A DNA stretch of 64,000 nucleotides from Anodontia alba (GCA_964016985.1 OZ024827.1:16063374-16127373); one strand, 5' to 3'. Shown: positions 21,608 to 33,740, numbered from the stretch's first letter. The notes: generated from the letters alone by a model not told the origin. Numbers and translations are program-made.

Positions 21608-21964
21608 CTTTGCTAGATTGATTAGATCTTCACTGCACACCACAAAGTATTTTTTCTCTAGCTGTGGAGAAGTACATGTACTAATCTGGGCTTTGGTTGT
21701 TCCTATATGTGGTATAAGATATATTTTCGCCTCATTCCAAATCTGTTTGTTATTTATAAGATGTTTTAGTGCCTTATCTTCTTCATTTGATTAATTTGTT
21801 AACAGTATTTTATCTTTTATTTGTCTTTTCATTGACTATCAAGTCTAGATGACACTTCTCACACACGTAAATTCAAAAATCAAATTAAACTTTTTTATAA
21901 ATGAGCTATGCCATGACATAACTTGTTTAAATGCGTATTTTAAGATCAAACTCGGCACAAGCAT

Positions 21965-22405
21965 ACCAGTATTCGGACACCTTAAAACCTTATCCATTAC
22001 GAAAACATGCCTATTTAAATACATTAATGTATACTGAAAATCTTACCATCAAAAAATTAAAAAAAATCAGATAAAAAAATCTGATATTTTTCATATTTCT
22101 GCTCAAAACATAGGTTGTAGGTACTCGTTAGAACCGCCTCGACGAGGCGGTTCTAACGAGTACCACAATCTGTTTTTGAGCAGAAATAAGAAAAATAATA
22201 TATACCCCTGTAAACCCCAGTTTTACTATATAAAAGTGGGGTTTAAGGGGGTCAAAATTATATAGGTATGTTTTCGTGATGACACGTCCATTTTATTACC
22301 GGTAAATGTCATCAAATAATTGCTGGTTGAGTGGCAAACAGTGTAGACCCTGATGGTCTGATCGGGATCTATACTATTTGCGCAAGTCTGTCTGCGCAGA
22401 TGCGT
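21965..22405. mobile_element. MITE family E, copy 5, interrupted by a C element
   Basis: E left end CAGTATTCGGACACCTTAAA (21969-21988), then C copy 5 (21995-22281), then E resumes with GTCCATTTTATTACCGGTAA and hairpin GCAAACAGTGTAGACCCTGA (22332-22382, central part deleted). About 30 bases of E are missing at the junction. Confidence 0.75.
21995..22281 (-). mobile_element. MITE family C, copy 5 (nested in E)
   Basis: CATTACGAAAACATGCCTAT to TATAGGTATGTTTTCGTGATG. Central hairpin present with small losses. Confidence 0.9.
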
Positions 22406-22408
22406 ACG

Positions 22409-22633
22409 GCTAATTCTCGTTATCTCAAACTTCAAAGGACTGGGCTTTTTGGTTTGAGAGAATAGTAGTTTGAGATTAAAGGAGATGAAATCTAAAGAAC
22501 ATATAGCTGAATTAAAACAGCACTGCCCAAAATTCAGTTTGACTTAAGCAGTAGTTTGAGGATCTGTGTTTGAGACATCGAGAGAATTGTATTGATTGTT
22601 TTTAACTGACAGAAGTTTCAAACATTGACTGTA
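22409..22633. mobile_element. diverged J-like element
   Basis: GGCTAATTCTCGTTATCTCA and CTTCAAAGGACTGGGC resemble the J left end; AACATTGACTGTA ends it at 22633, where C copy 6 begins. Interior is not palindromic. Confidence 0.45.
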
Positions 22634-22867
22634 CATTACGAAAACACGCCTATTCAAATATATAGAAAATTTCACCTCCAAAAACTGAAAATTTTCAGAT
22701 AAAAAATCTGATATTTTTTATGTTTCTGCTCAAAACATAGATTGTGGGTACTATCTATGTTTTTCAGCAGAAATAAGAAAATAATGTATACCCCTGTAAA
22801 CCCCAGTTTTACTATATAAAAGTGGGGTTTTAGGGGGTCAAAATTATATAGGCATGTTTTCGTGATG
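22634..22867 (-). mobile_element. MITE family C, copy 6
   Basis: CATTACGAAAACACGCCTAT to ATAGGCATGTTTTCGTGATG. The hairpin core is almost gone (GTGGGTACTATCTATG), a deletion across the palindrome. Confidence 0.88.
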
Positions 22868-23626
22868 ACATACCCTAACTGGTCTGCAAACACACTGAAT
22901 TGATTACATGCAGTTTTGGCAGTTCAAATACTCCTGGGTTTGGTTTAAGTCCATGACTAAGTAAATTATTTTAGCTATTTCAGCCATCGATGCACAGTTT
23001 TCAACAAATCATCACAACTAACTGAATCAAACCGCGGGAAAGCATATGGTATGCAAAAAATATGACATATCAATATCGGCCTGCGCATGTGCGCAGTTTT
23101 GTCTGACCTTCATTGTTCGTTGTCTGTTTTCTGCAAAGTCAATCTTACATGTACTGGAATAGCGAAGGACATGTTCAGACAGAATATGCACAGCCTGATC
23201 TGGATTTTAGCTGTTTGCACATGAAATTATGTAGTTTTCGCTGTGGCCTGGCGGCTGCATTGGTGGCATGTCAGCGGTGAAGTGCGACAGGACTTGTGAC
23301 ATGTGAAGCTGAAATGTTGAAATTAGATCCAGTAACTGACATTTAACAATGTAATTACAAAATGTTATGTCATTCAGAAATAGCTGGCTGTCTGTTTAAA
23401 GGGTCGTTTAACTTGTAAATCCGAAATAAATAAATAAATAAAACGGTTTCCACAGACACCAAAAAAAAAAAAAATCTTACAATGTGGGATGTTTCTAGTG
23501 TACAGCATGGCTCCGGTTTTTTCTCTCGTAACTGCGTTGCGTTAAACTTATAGTCGCGGTTCCCTTGAGTGCTAAAGCCTCTTACTGAGCCCCATGATAT
23601 TATGACTCATCCACGCAGTTTGATCC
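22868..23626. other. no gene; family H debris
   Basis: H-like fragments at 23080-23225 (CCTGCGCATGTGCGCAGTTT; GCACAGCCTGATCTGGATTT). Short AAAT repeats and a poly(A) run at 23421-23474. Nothing else recognised. Confidence 0.4.
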
Positions 23627-23881
23627 CATTACGAAAACACGCCTATTCAAATATACTGACAATTTTACCACCAAAAAAAATGAAAATTTTCAGATAAAAA
23701 ATCCTGATATTTTTCATTTTCTGCTCCAAATATAGATTGTGGGTACTCGTTAGAATCGCCTCGACAATCTATGTTTGGAGCAGAAATAAGAAAAATAATG
23801 TATACCCCTGTAAACCCCAGTTTTACTGTATAAAAGTGGTGTTTAAGGGGGTCAAAATTATATAGGCATGTTTTCGTGATG
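23627..23881 (-). mobile_element. MITE family C, copy 7
   Basis: CATTACGAAAACACGCCTAT to ATAGGCATGTTTTCGTGATG; one hairpin arm partly deleted (GAATCGCCTCGACAATC). Confidence 0.88.
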
Positions 23882-24155
23882 TGGTAAACGCTGTTCTCTC
23901 AGAGTCCACACATCTGGGTCTACGTTGGTCGCACAATGTAATCTGGTTAATATCGATATGGAGAGCTGAGTTGTTTTGGATACATAATTGTGCAGTTCTA
24001 CCTTGGGATGCTTAGAAAGCGACTTTTTGATTTTTTGGGGTGCTGTGTGGAAAGACTCTAGGACATGGCTCCGCTATAAAAGAAAGCCAGGTCGACCGAA
24101 TAAACAAACAATTAAAATGCCTATGACCATGTTTAAAAAAACATGGTAGAGAAAG

Positions 24156-24156
<1 letters not shown>

Positions 24157-24244
<88 letters not shown>
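24157..24244. repeat. (AC)n(AG)n compound microsatellite
   Basis: About 22 AC units (24157-24200) followed without a break by about 22 AG units (24201-24244). Confidence 0.98.
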
Positions 24245-24246
<2 letters not shown>

Positions 24247-24508
24247 ACCATATAACGTGTTTTCTGACGTGTAAATCGATCTATACGTTCTCTTTGATAA
24301 ACCTTGTGGGCCATAATTGATTTTCTGATTCTTTCTCTTTCTTAATATTATCAATGATATATAAGACACACGCGCGCACGCTCTATGCAAATTAGACTTT
24401 TAGTCTATATGTGTGTTAAACAGTGCAGAATTTTTCAAGGTAGTGCATGAAAATGATAAAAAATATTGAATAAAAATGCGTCTGTGAAAACCGGCAAGGA
24501 CTATAATA

Positions 24509-26049
24509 CGAGGGGCGGTTAGAAAATAGCCAAACTACCAACACATATTATATACATGAACAAAAACTACTTTTTATCGCCTATAAACATGATGAATCGG
24601 ACAGTTTATTTTCAATGAGAAGTATGTATACACGAAGTTTTGAGCAGTAAATAAGGTATGTGTTAGGGCTTTCATGGACTCTAAGCTGCAGGAACAGATA
24701 TCTATGATAAAATTCCTGCTTTTAGAGGGTGAAACCTTTGACACATTTTTCAAATGTTGCAGATTTTTTCTAAAGCCTGCATATCCCATACAATTTTTTA
24801 CAGCTGGGTTTCACAGTTTAAGTAGGACACGCCTAGACCAGGGAGGCCAGCTGAGGCAGTTACCCCTACAATGGTGGTTGAGGTTTTTGACAACAAAGAT
24901 TGCAAAGTGATATTGTCGAAGGTAGCCAATCAGTTTAGCATCAGTAAAGCGTCGGCAAATCAGATTAAAAGGTATGAGCAAGATAGGTGCTAGGAAGGTG
25001 CCATCACAAAAACATGCCTATATAATTTTGACCCCCTTAAACCCCACTTTTATATAGTAAAACTGGGGTTCAAAGGGGTATACATTACTTTTCTTATTTC
25101 CGCTCAAAAACATAGATTGTTGGTACTCGTTAGAACCGCCTCGCCGCTCAAAAACATAGATTGTTGGTACTCGTTAGAACCGCCTCGCCGAGGCGGTTCT
25201 AACGAGTACCAACAATCTATGTTTTTGAGCAGAAATTATGACAACAATCTATGTTTTTTAGCAGAAATTATAACAATTTTTTTTTATCTGAAAATATTCA
25301 GTTTTTTGGAGGTGAAAATTTCTATCTCTTTGAATAGGCGTGTTTTCGTAATGCGAAACAGCTGACAGTAGACCTAAAGACATCCAGGGTGACCATAGCA
25401 AAAGAAAATTTAGGGCATTTTAACCATAATGAAAATAAGGTTTTGAACTGTATTGTCACTGGGGATGAAATGTGGGTTCATTATGCTGAACCTGAAACAA
25501 AAGCCCAGTCAAAGCAGTGGAAACGAGCTGGCTCCACACTGCCCAAGAAACAGCTACTAGCAAGGTTATGCTGGTTGCTTTTTGAGATTCACATGGAATA
25601 ATACTGGCTCATTTTATTCCAAAAGGTCGAAGTGTGGCTGCTAGATACTATTCTGAAGTAAAAAAAAAATCTCAAAGAGAAACTGAAAAAAGTTGCGTCC
25701 CAAGCTAGCCCAGAAAAATGCCCTTCTTCTCACCCTCCGTACAGCCCAGACCTTGCCCACCACCCCCACCCTCTCCCTGCGACTTTCATTTTGTTTCCAG
25801 AACTGAAAAAAGGGCTAGCTGGAAACATGAGACCAGAGTGGCGGCTTTGACTACAGCTGTAAATCGGCACCTCAGCAGTTGGTTTACTTCATGGTTTGCA
25901 GAGAGAACAAAAAGCTCCCACAAATAGGGCAAAATTGTATAGACATAGGTAGGGAATACTTTGAAAAAGAATAAACAGAATGTTTGAAAAATATTAAACG
26001 GATTTTGAGAAAGAGCAAAAAAGTCCGGATATTTTCCGACCGCCCCTCG
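24509..26049 (+). mobile_element. mariner element (decayed), with a nested C MITE
   Basis: Terminal inverted repeats CGAGGGGCGGTTAGAAAATA (left) and the complement of TATTTTCCGACCGCCCCTCG (right), each next to TA (24507-24508 and 26050-26051), the mariner target duplication. Inside, a transposase can be read in pieces. The N-terminus starts at 24674 (M-D-S-K-L, K-F-L-L-L-E-G-E-T-F). Next come G-R-P-A-E-A-V-T-P-T-M-V and S-K-V-A-N-Q-F-S-I-S. After the nested element comes the catalytic-core motif V-T-G-D-E-M-W-V-H-Y with Q-S-K-Q-W-K, and near 25740 P-P-Y-S-P-D-L. There are frameshifts, stops (tag at about 24991) and the 352-bp C insertion. It cannot make transposase. Confidence 0.9.
25002..25353 (+). 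mobile_element. MITE family C, copy 8 (nested in mariner)
   Basis: CATCACAAAAACATGCCTAT to AATAGGCGTGTTTTCGTAATG. The left hairpin arm is tandemly duplicated with a 44-bp period (25101-25144 and 25145-25188), and part of the right arm is also repeated (25225-25260), making this the longest C copy. Confidence 0.9.
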
Positions 26050-26319
26050 TAATCCCCCATCCTCAATAAAAATCAAATGGTCTCTCCCATATTCGTTAGC
26101 CATATTTGCTATTCATGGCTTTAATAGTGTTACTTGAAATATACGTTCGGGCATCACACGAATCGTCTAACCGATGCGGTTCTAAAGTCATCATAACACA
26201 TGCAATTTCATTTAATTTAATTACCATGGAAGTGGAAACGTTTCAACTAAATATTTTGACCTTGAACCTAACTGCTATGGAACAGAATGCACATCAACTA
26301 GTGTGTTAGAGAATGAGTC

Positions 26320-27530
26320 TGTTTTTTTTCCTGTGTTACAGATCTTGTCTTGACTCACCCATATTTTGTTTGATATGTTACAGATCTTGTCCTGACTCAC
26401 CCACATTTTGATATATTACAGGTCTTGTCCTGATTCACCCATATAATCTTGACCTGACTCACCCATATTTGATATGTTACAGATCTTTTCCTGACTCACC
26501 CATGTTTTGATATGTTACAGATCTTGTTCTGACTCACCCATGTTTTGATAAGTTACAGACCTTGACCGGACTCCCCCATATTTTGATGTGCTACAGATCT
26601 TGTCCAGACTCTCCCATATTTTGATACAGATCTTGTCCTGACTCACCCATATTTTAATGTTACAAATCTTGTCCTGACTCACCCATATTTTGATGTGTTA
26701 CAGATCTTTTCCTGACTCCCCCATATGTTGATATGTTACAGATTTTGTCCTGATTAACCCATATTTGGATATGTTACAGATCGTGTCCTGACTCTCCCAT
26801 TATTTTATATGTTACAGATCGTGTCCTGATTCATCCATATTTTGATATGTTACAGATCTTGTCCTGACTCACCCATATTTTGATGTGTTACAGATCTTGT
26901 CCTGACTCACCCATATGATCTTGTCCTGACTCACTCATATTTTGATATGTTACAGATCTTGTCCACTCACCCATATTTTGATACTTTACAGATCTTGTCC
27001 TGACTCACCAATATTTTGATATGTTACAGATCTGGTCCACTCACCCATATTTTGATACTTTACAGATCTTGTCCTGACTCACCCATATGATCTTGTCCTG
27101 ACTCACCCATATTTTGAAATGGTGCAGACCTTGTCCGGACTCACCAATATGTTGATGTATTACAGACCTTGTCCTGACTCACCCATATTATGATGTGTTA
27201 CAGATCTTGTCCAGACTCACAGATATTTTGATATGTTACAGATCTTGTCCTGACTCACCCATATTTTGATGTTTTACAGATCTTGTCCTGACTCATCCAT
27301 ATTTTGAATGTTACAGAGCTTGTCATCTATCGTTTGATATGTTTCAGGTCTTGTCCTGACTCACGCATATTTTGATATGTTATAGATCTTGTCCTGATTC
27401 ACTCATATTTCTGATTTGTTACAACTCTTGTCCTGAATCACCATATGTCTAATGCGTAACGGATTATGCCCGATTCTCCTAAATAGCTGATATGTTACAT
27501 ATGTGCGTATCTTGTCCTGATTAAGCTGCT
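26320..27530. repeat. minisatellite, ~38-bp unit
   Basis: About 30 degenerate copies of a unit containing TGTTACAGATCTTGTCCTGA then CTCACCCATATTTTGATA. Several copies are shortened (for example CATATGATCTTGTCCTGA at about 26910 and 27090), sometimes in the same way twice, so blocks of units were duplicated together. Confidence 0.95.
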
Positions 27531-29390
27531 TCGTTACAGAGCTTATCCTGATTCACCCATGTTTCTAATGTGTTACTTATATGGATCTAATCCTGATTCA
27601 TCCATATTTCTAATGTATTACATGTGTGGATCTTATGCTGATTCACCCATGTTTCTAATGTGTTACATATATGGATCTTATCCTGATTCACCCACATTTC
27701 TAATGTGTTACATGTGTGGACTTTGTCCTGATTCACCCATATTTCTAATGCGTTACATGTATGGTTCTTATCTTGATTCACCCATATTAAATATGTATTA
27801 CATGTATTAATCATATCATAATTCACCCATAATTCAAAGGTGTTACATATATAGATCTTATTATAATTCAGCTATATTTCTGATGTGTTTCATGTATGGA
27901 TTTTATTATAATACACCCTTTTTTCTGATGTGTGACATGTAATGAATCTTATCCTGATTTACCCAGATTTCAAATATATTACATGTATAAATCTTATTAT
28001 AATTCACCAATAATTCAAAGATGTTACGGATCTTATTATAATTCAGCCATATTTCTAATATGTAACATATATGAATTTTATTATAATTCACCTATATTTC
28101 TAATGTGTTACATGTATGGATCTTCTTATAATTCACCCATACTTCTTATGTGTTATATGTATGGATCTTATCATAATTCAAACATACTTCAAATCAGTTA
28201 CATATATGATTTTTTTCAAATAGTTAACTCATATTTTTAATGTGTTACATGTATTGCATTTATTGTGACTTACCAATATTTCTAATGTGTTACATGTATG
28301 GATCATAATATAATTCACCCACATTTCTAATGTGTTACATGTATGGCCTGTTTAATTTTCACTCACAATTCTAATGTTTTACCTGTATGGATATTATTAT
28401 ATTTCACCCATATTTCTAATGTGTTACATGCATGGATTTTATTATAATTTATCCATATTTCTAATGAGTTAATGAGTTACATGTATGGATCTTATTATAA
28501 TTCACCCATATTTCTAATATGTTACATTATGGATCTTATAATTCACACAGTTTTCTATCGTGTTACATGTATGGATCTTATTATAAAATCACCGATATTT
28601 CAGTTGTATAACATGTATGGATCTTATTATGATTCACCCATTTTTCTAATGAGTTACATATATGGATTTTACTATAATTCACGCATAATTCAAATGCATT
28701 ACATGAATGGTTCTTACAATGATTTACCTATATTTCTAATGTGTTTCATGTATGGATTTTATTATAATTCACCGATATTTCTAATATGTTACATGTATGG
28801 AACTTATTATGATTCAGTCATATTTTTAATGTGTGAAATAAGATCTTATTATGATTCACCCGTGTTTCTAATATGTTACATGTATGAATCTTCATATAAT
28901 TCACTCATATTTCTAATGTGTTACATATATAAATCCTTTTATAATACACTCATATTTCTATATGTGTTGCATGTACGTATCTTATTATGATTCTCCCATA
29001 TTTCTAATTTGTTACACATGGTTCTTACTATAATTAACCCATATATCTATTTCTAATGTATTATAGATCTAATTATGACTCACCCATATTTCTAATGTTT
29101 AATGAAACCAGTTATGATTTACCCATATTTCTAATGTTTTATGGATCTTATTATGTCACCCCTTTCTCTAATGTGTTATGGATCGCATTATGATTAATCC
29201 ATATTTCTGTTTTGCTACAGTCACCATTATTTCTGGCGTTTATTACTATGTCGGATATTAACTGGTGTATTACAAAATTAGTCTGATTTCTGCCGTGTTA
29301 CAGATCTTGTCCTGACTAACTCAAATTTTGATATGTTACAGATCGTGATTCACTCGTATTTCTAATTTGTTACAAATAAGGTAACACACG
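27531..29390. repeat. minisatellite, ~45-bp unit (continues the 38-bp array)
   Basis: Unit contains TGTTACATGTATGGATCTTA then TTATAATTCACCCATATTTC and TAA. It equals the 38-bp unit with a 6-7-base insertion after GTTACA plus substitutions. Since 45 is divisible by three, frames stay open and translate to a 15-residue repeat (Y-M-Y-G-S-Y-Y-N-S-P-I-F-L-M-C); this is not evidence of a gene. The last units (about 29300-29370) return to the 38-bp type. Confidence 0.95.
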
Positions 29391-29816
29391 ATCGTAACTT
29401 TGGCTTATTGCTTGAATATACGAGGTAATTAACCTAAACTGCCCTCATTATATATATATCTCAAAGTTAATATTCTGTCTGGTGCTATTCACAAGAATAT
29501 TGACCCTTAGGAATGTCAAATCGACAGAAACCCACTCAACCGGACCTTTCCTATTAACAAATATGGTATTTGAAACAAAAACAACTAAATTTGTTTTTAA
29601 TCAACCCTTTAATGTTGAGACTGTGTGTTCTCGTGACACCAACCATTAACCTTTTCCGCATTATTTCAATTTAGGTGGTAAATTGGCCAACCATTGAACA
29701 TTGAACCGAGGCACTAAAAATCTATACCTTATATAATAATGCAAATAACGACCTTCTTACAGCTTTGTTAGTCTTTGCTTTTTGGAACCATTAGCGTACC
29801 TGTACCTGGGTCTATA
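29391..29816. other. no feature recognised
   Basis: Non-repetitive AT-rich DNA with no open frame of interest. Confidence 0.45.
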
Positions 29817-30041
29817 ATACACCACAACCTCTTTATAACACTATTGTTGGGGTCCATAGCATAAACCGTGTTAGTTAAACAACCCTGTTATATCCAAACA
29901 AAAATGTATAGATTATATTGAAAATGACCATTTATGGTCATTTTTCAATATAATCGATACATTTTTGGGATCCATCTTCGAACTGTGTTATATCCAAAAT
30001 CGTGTTATTACGAACCGTGTTATAAAACAGTTGTAGTGTAT
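29817..30041. mobile_element. palindromic MITE N
   Basis: Ends TACACCACAACCTCTTTATA and TATAAAACAGTTGTAGTGTA (inverted). The centre is TATATTGAAAATGACCATTT facing its complement. Flanking TA supports a Tc1/mariner-type mechanism. One copy in the window. Confidence 0.8.
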
Positions 30042-30880
30042 TACAGTTTTTACGCCCCGCACCCTATTTTGGGGTGAGGGTGGTAGGAGGGGGTTCGGGT
30101 TCATAAAAAAATGTTACAAAAAGAAAAGAACTTTTCTTTATTGCGAAAAAAACGGGACCGGGAAAACATATAAGTCATAATTATCTTAAATATTTGGACA
30201 TCATACGTGTAACTCCTTACCGTAAGTTGTCCTAAAACTTGAAATAAATCCAGTCGACGTCTAACGAGTGCTGGCTCCAGAAAACACACATCATTATGAT
30301 ATTGTGTTTTAGGGGCTGAACGGTAAATACCGCAGACCAGGATTAGAACATTCGCTGTTCACTACATGTAACAGAATCATTGACTACTGTAAAACGTTTA
30401 GGCAATAAAAGGAGACTGACACTTGAATAGATCCTATGTTCCCATGCCCTAATGCTCCTTTTACCGTTCTCGGTTCTCTTGACATAAGGTTAGGTCTGGG
30501 GTTAGTTGTAAAATCCATCACCGGGTACATTCGAGTCAACCTGTCACATGTGAAACAACAGGTGTTTCTCACTGGGTACGTGCGATTTCTTGTGAATAGA
30601 AAATTACAAGAAAAAACTCAAACACACGGTAATATTATACTAGTTTAAATACTTAATAGTTTTGATATAAATGCTAAAAAAGAGGGGTACATACTGCCTG
30701 TTCAAAATGATCTGCAGAACATTACAGTTTGCAATTCAATTTGACACAGACAGGATTCAGTATTCACTTTTTCTTGTAGACTTTAGAAGTAATTATTGTA
30801 CCAAGTGGTATGTAGACACCTAGGGAGATATTTTTAATATCATAAAATGGCAAGATCAAAAGCTGCAAAAGCTCTGAAAT

Positions 30881-30883
<3 letters not shown>
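30042..30883. other. no gene recognised
   Basis: A G-rich patch at 30070-30103. Overlapping short open frames at 30384-30648 on both strands have no domain or splice support. Confidence 0.4.

Positions 30884-30922
<39 letters not shown>
30884..30922. repeat. (AG)n microsatellite
   Basis: About 19 AG units. Confidence 0.97.
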
Positions 30923-30925
<3 letters not shown>

Positions 30926-30979
30926 TTCCACAGACAGCATACCGAGTTTTCATAAACTTCTTTATGTCTGAATTGAAAT

Positions 30980-30980
30980 A

Positions 30981-31035
<55 letters not shown>
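30980..31035. repeat. (TTA)n microsatellite at a SINE tail
   Basis: About 18 TTA units directly beside the 3' end of the minus-strand SINE at 31041; it may have grown from the SINE's own tail. Confidence 0.95.
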
Positions 31036-31040
31036 TCTGA

Positions 31041-31325
31041 CTTTGATTGATTGAGTTGAGGTTTTACGGCCCAGTCAGCCCGTTAGGGTCATGTCGAGCA
31101 GGTCAGTTTACCTAACCACACGCTAATCCTTTGTGGGGTTAGCCAGTATTTGTGCACATTCTTTCGACAGAAATCATAAATCAGCGGAAGGGAAAGAATG
31201 ATATGACCGTAGAAAATATTTTATGATCAATCTCTACGAAAGAATGTTGGATCGAACCTGCGACCTCCTGATCACCAGTCGGACGAGATTTTCCATCAGT
31301 TATGATAGCCTGTGTTTAGAAAATT
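31041..31325 (-). mobile_element. tRNA-derived SINE (copy 2)
   Basis: On the minus strand: a tRNA-like head with B-box AGGTTCGATCC (complement at 31249-31259), body containing AAAGAATGTGCACAAATACTGG (read in two parts), and tail CCGTAAAACCTCAACTC then CAAT repeats. It shares body and tail with 37022-37299. Confidence 0.75.
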
Positions 31326-31499
31326 CAGCAAGCAACGTTGACAATAAGATTCTGCTTTGTTAGAAAATTGTGACATTGGCCAGAACAAAGTGAGAAAAAA
31401 AGTTGAAACAAAGTGAATAAGATCGTAGACAGAACGTATAATACAAATATCCATAACAGAGAGTGTTATACTTTTTTCCCGTATTTCACATCATATATT

Positions 31500-31700
31500 A
31501 TATGGGCCACGTCAAGCGAAAAAGTGCCTTCGAACATGCGCAAACGCGCAATTTTCGATCATCCTGTACGTGCGCAAAGTATCATCCGGGCTTTTGTTCT
31601 CCATTCATACATTCTGTAGTATCCAATGATTCTGTTAGCGGACAGTGAATGCCCAGATCAGACTGCGCGGATGCGCAGGCTCCCGAAGACACGTTTTCGC
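31500..31700. repeat. dispersed repeat (two copies) with H-like end
   Basis: TATATGGGCCACGTCAAGCG, CCTTCGAACATGCGCAAA and GCGCAAAGTATCATCCGGGC recur with changes at 56478-56575. A family H fragment (CGGACAGTGAATGCCCAGAT) follows at 31640. Ends not defined. Confidence 0.5.
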
Positions 31701-32285
31701 ATGGCGAGGCCCATATTATCTACATGTATTTTAAGAGTAAAATACAATGATAAATGTCACTAGGAACAACAGGAATTAGCATGTAGGGTACATTTAGCCG
31801 AACCGGAATCATGCGACCAAAGGTGGTCAAAACCAGACAAACACGCATCTCTGCATTCGGACCAGCAATCGATTATTGCAGAACCAAAGGCAACACTGAA
31901 CCAACGGGAAAACGTTTTCCTTTTTTGTTTTTCTTTTTTTTTTTTTTTTCGCCTGTAGAAAACTATTGCATACTGGATTTTAAATCGGGACTGGGACTTT
32001 CGGTAGCACAAAGAGAAAATTTAAATCAAAATTGGGACCTGGGCGTTTCGGACCAGACAAAATGAAACTACACCTAAATAGGGACCGGGACGTTTCTGGC
32101 CAGACAAAGTGAAACTTGATTCTGTAGCCATGGGATATGGTAATATGCACTGGAAAAAGCATCGCTCGTGTCGTTTTCATATTTTTCATCGTATAGTCTT
32201 GTTAACAATTTTTTTTTCAAATCCTTCATCGCATAGATTTGTTGATTTAGTGTTATCCTAAAATTCATCTCGACATATTATAACT
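31701..32285. repeat. three ~50-bp degenerate direct repeats; otherwise unassigned
   Basis: At about 31985-32115 a unit like GGGACCGGGACGTTTCTGG followed by CCAGACAAAGTGAAAC occurs three times with changes. A poly(T) run lies at about 31930-31949. No gene seen. Confidence 0.5.
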
Positions 32286-32513
32286 GTAGAATTGAGGAAA
32301 AAATAAATCGAACAACCACATTTCACAAATAAATATGCAATTAGACCTTTGTTGAAAACATTGTGGAAAAGAGGAGAAATTGCTTCTTAGGAGCAATTTC
32401 TCCTCTTTTCCACAATATTTGTTACATGTTGGTTCGTATTCCATTCGTTTAAATTGGGACCACATTTTCACTTTGAGATAAGCGGTTATTCGAGATAACG
32501 AGAGTCGACTATA
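32286..32513. mobile_element. MITE family J, copy 3 (left end missing)
   Basis: Begins within the element (GTAGAATTGAGGAAAAAA), has the hairpin GGAAAAGAGGAGAAATTGC facing its complement, and the intact right end ATAACGAGAGTCGACTATA. Confidence 0.8.
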
Positions 32514-32869
32514 TTCTGCTGTTTTGAATGCGAAGAGTCCTCTGGACCTTCAAACGTTACATATGGTCTACCCTATTTACCCTACGCATCGAACACACCC
32601 ATTTTACTGTCTGTAGATGCAATTTAGACCCTGATAGCCTTTCTGTCCGAATACGATTTTTTTTTTGTTCCGGTTCCGTGATTTGTGTGAGTCCCAGTTA
32701 TCAAATATCGTCAAATAGCAGTCGGGCCGATTCCCTTCATAACTTTATAAATCCTGTTTGCAACTGAACTATGCTGTCTGGTCAGAATTACGAATGCAGT
32801 TTGCCACCTGTCTGCTCGCCACAAGTGAATTTAAATCATATTTTACTGTCAGTGCATTTACAATAATAT

Positions 32870-33285
32870 ATTCAGGCATCTTAACTCCTTACCATACTTG
32901 TCCTAAAATTTAAATAAATCCATTTTACTATTTGCTGTTGTGTCTACACATTACGAAAACACGCCTATTTAAATATATTGAGAATTTTACCAGCAAAAAA
33001 TGAAAACTTTCAGATGAAAAATTCTGGTAGTTTTCATATTTCTGCTCATAAACATAGATTGTGGGTACTTGTTAGAACCGCCTTGACGAGGCGGTTCTAA
33101 AGAGTACCCACAATCTATGTTTTTGAGCAGAAAAAAGAAAATTAATGTATACCCTGTAAACCCAAGTTTTACTGTATAAAAGGGGGTCAAAACTATATAG
33201 GCGTGTTTTCTTGATGAGACGGCTGACGACAACACTGTTTGCTTAGGCATGTCTGTTCGAAAATAATTAGGGTACATGCGGTAAT
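32870..33285. mobile_element. MITE family E, copy 6, interrupted by a C element
   Basis: E left part ATATTCAGGCATCTTAACTC and TTGTCCTAAAATTTAAATAA up to 32948; C copy 9 (32949-33216); then GACAACACTGTTTGCTTAGG and TTAGGGTACATGCGGTA. Much of the hairpin is lost. Confidence 0.75.
32949..33216 (-). mobile_element. MITE family C, copy 9 (nested in E)
   Basis: CATTACGAAAACACGCCTAT to ATAGGCGTGTTTTCTTGATG. Central hairpin nearly intact. Confidence 0.9.
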
Positions 33286-33740
33286 GTTTTTTTATCAATA
33301 TGTAAATGTAGCTGACTAAAGAAAGAAAGGGAAGTTTTAGGTATTTTCTGTTCACTTTGAGAAAGTAACAATAAAAGTGAAATCAAACAATTTTACACCA
33401 GTATTGCACTAAACAACAATATATAGTACTCGGTAATTAGAGGTTATTTCCCTGCAACAGAAAAATGACATGTTGCGTGACACTTTTTTATGTGTTTGAT
33501 GAGAATAAACACATTCACGCGACTTCAACCATTGACCGATAAACGTATCCAATTGCGTTTTTTTTTAATTTATTCCAGTATAAAGAAAATATATAAACAT
33601 TTTAATATATAATGCGAGATAAATATTCCAGACAGATCCAATGCGAACAATGTCGATGCAACGTCATGATGCAATAGGCAGTGTTTCAACGTTGTGTACA
33701 GTATTCGGACAGATACGCCTGAGCAAACAGTATAAAGCCT

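Noticed and set aside
24012..24390. Minus-strand frames of 85-100 codons with Ser-Leu and Cys-Val repeats
   Set aside because: They are translations of the AC/AG microsatellite.
27559..28990. Frames of 83-172 codons encoding a 15-residue repeat, on both strands
   Set aside because: The 45-bp minisatellite unit is a multiple of three; the frames are interrupted wherever the unit length slips, and there is no promoter, splice or composition evidence.
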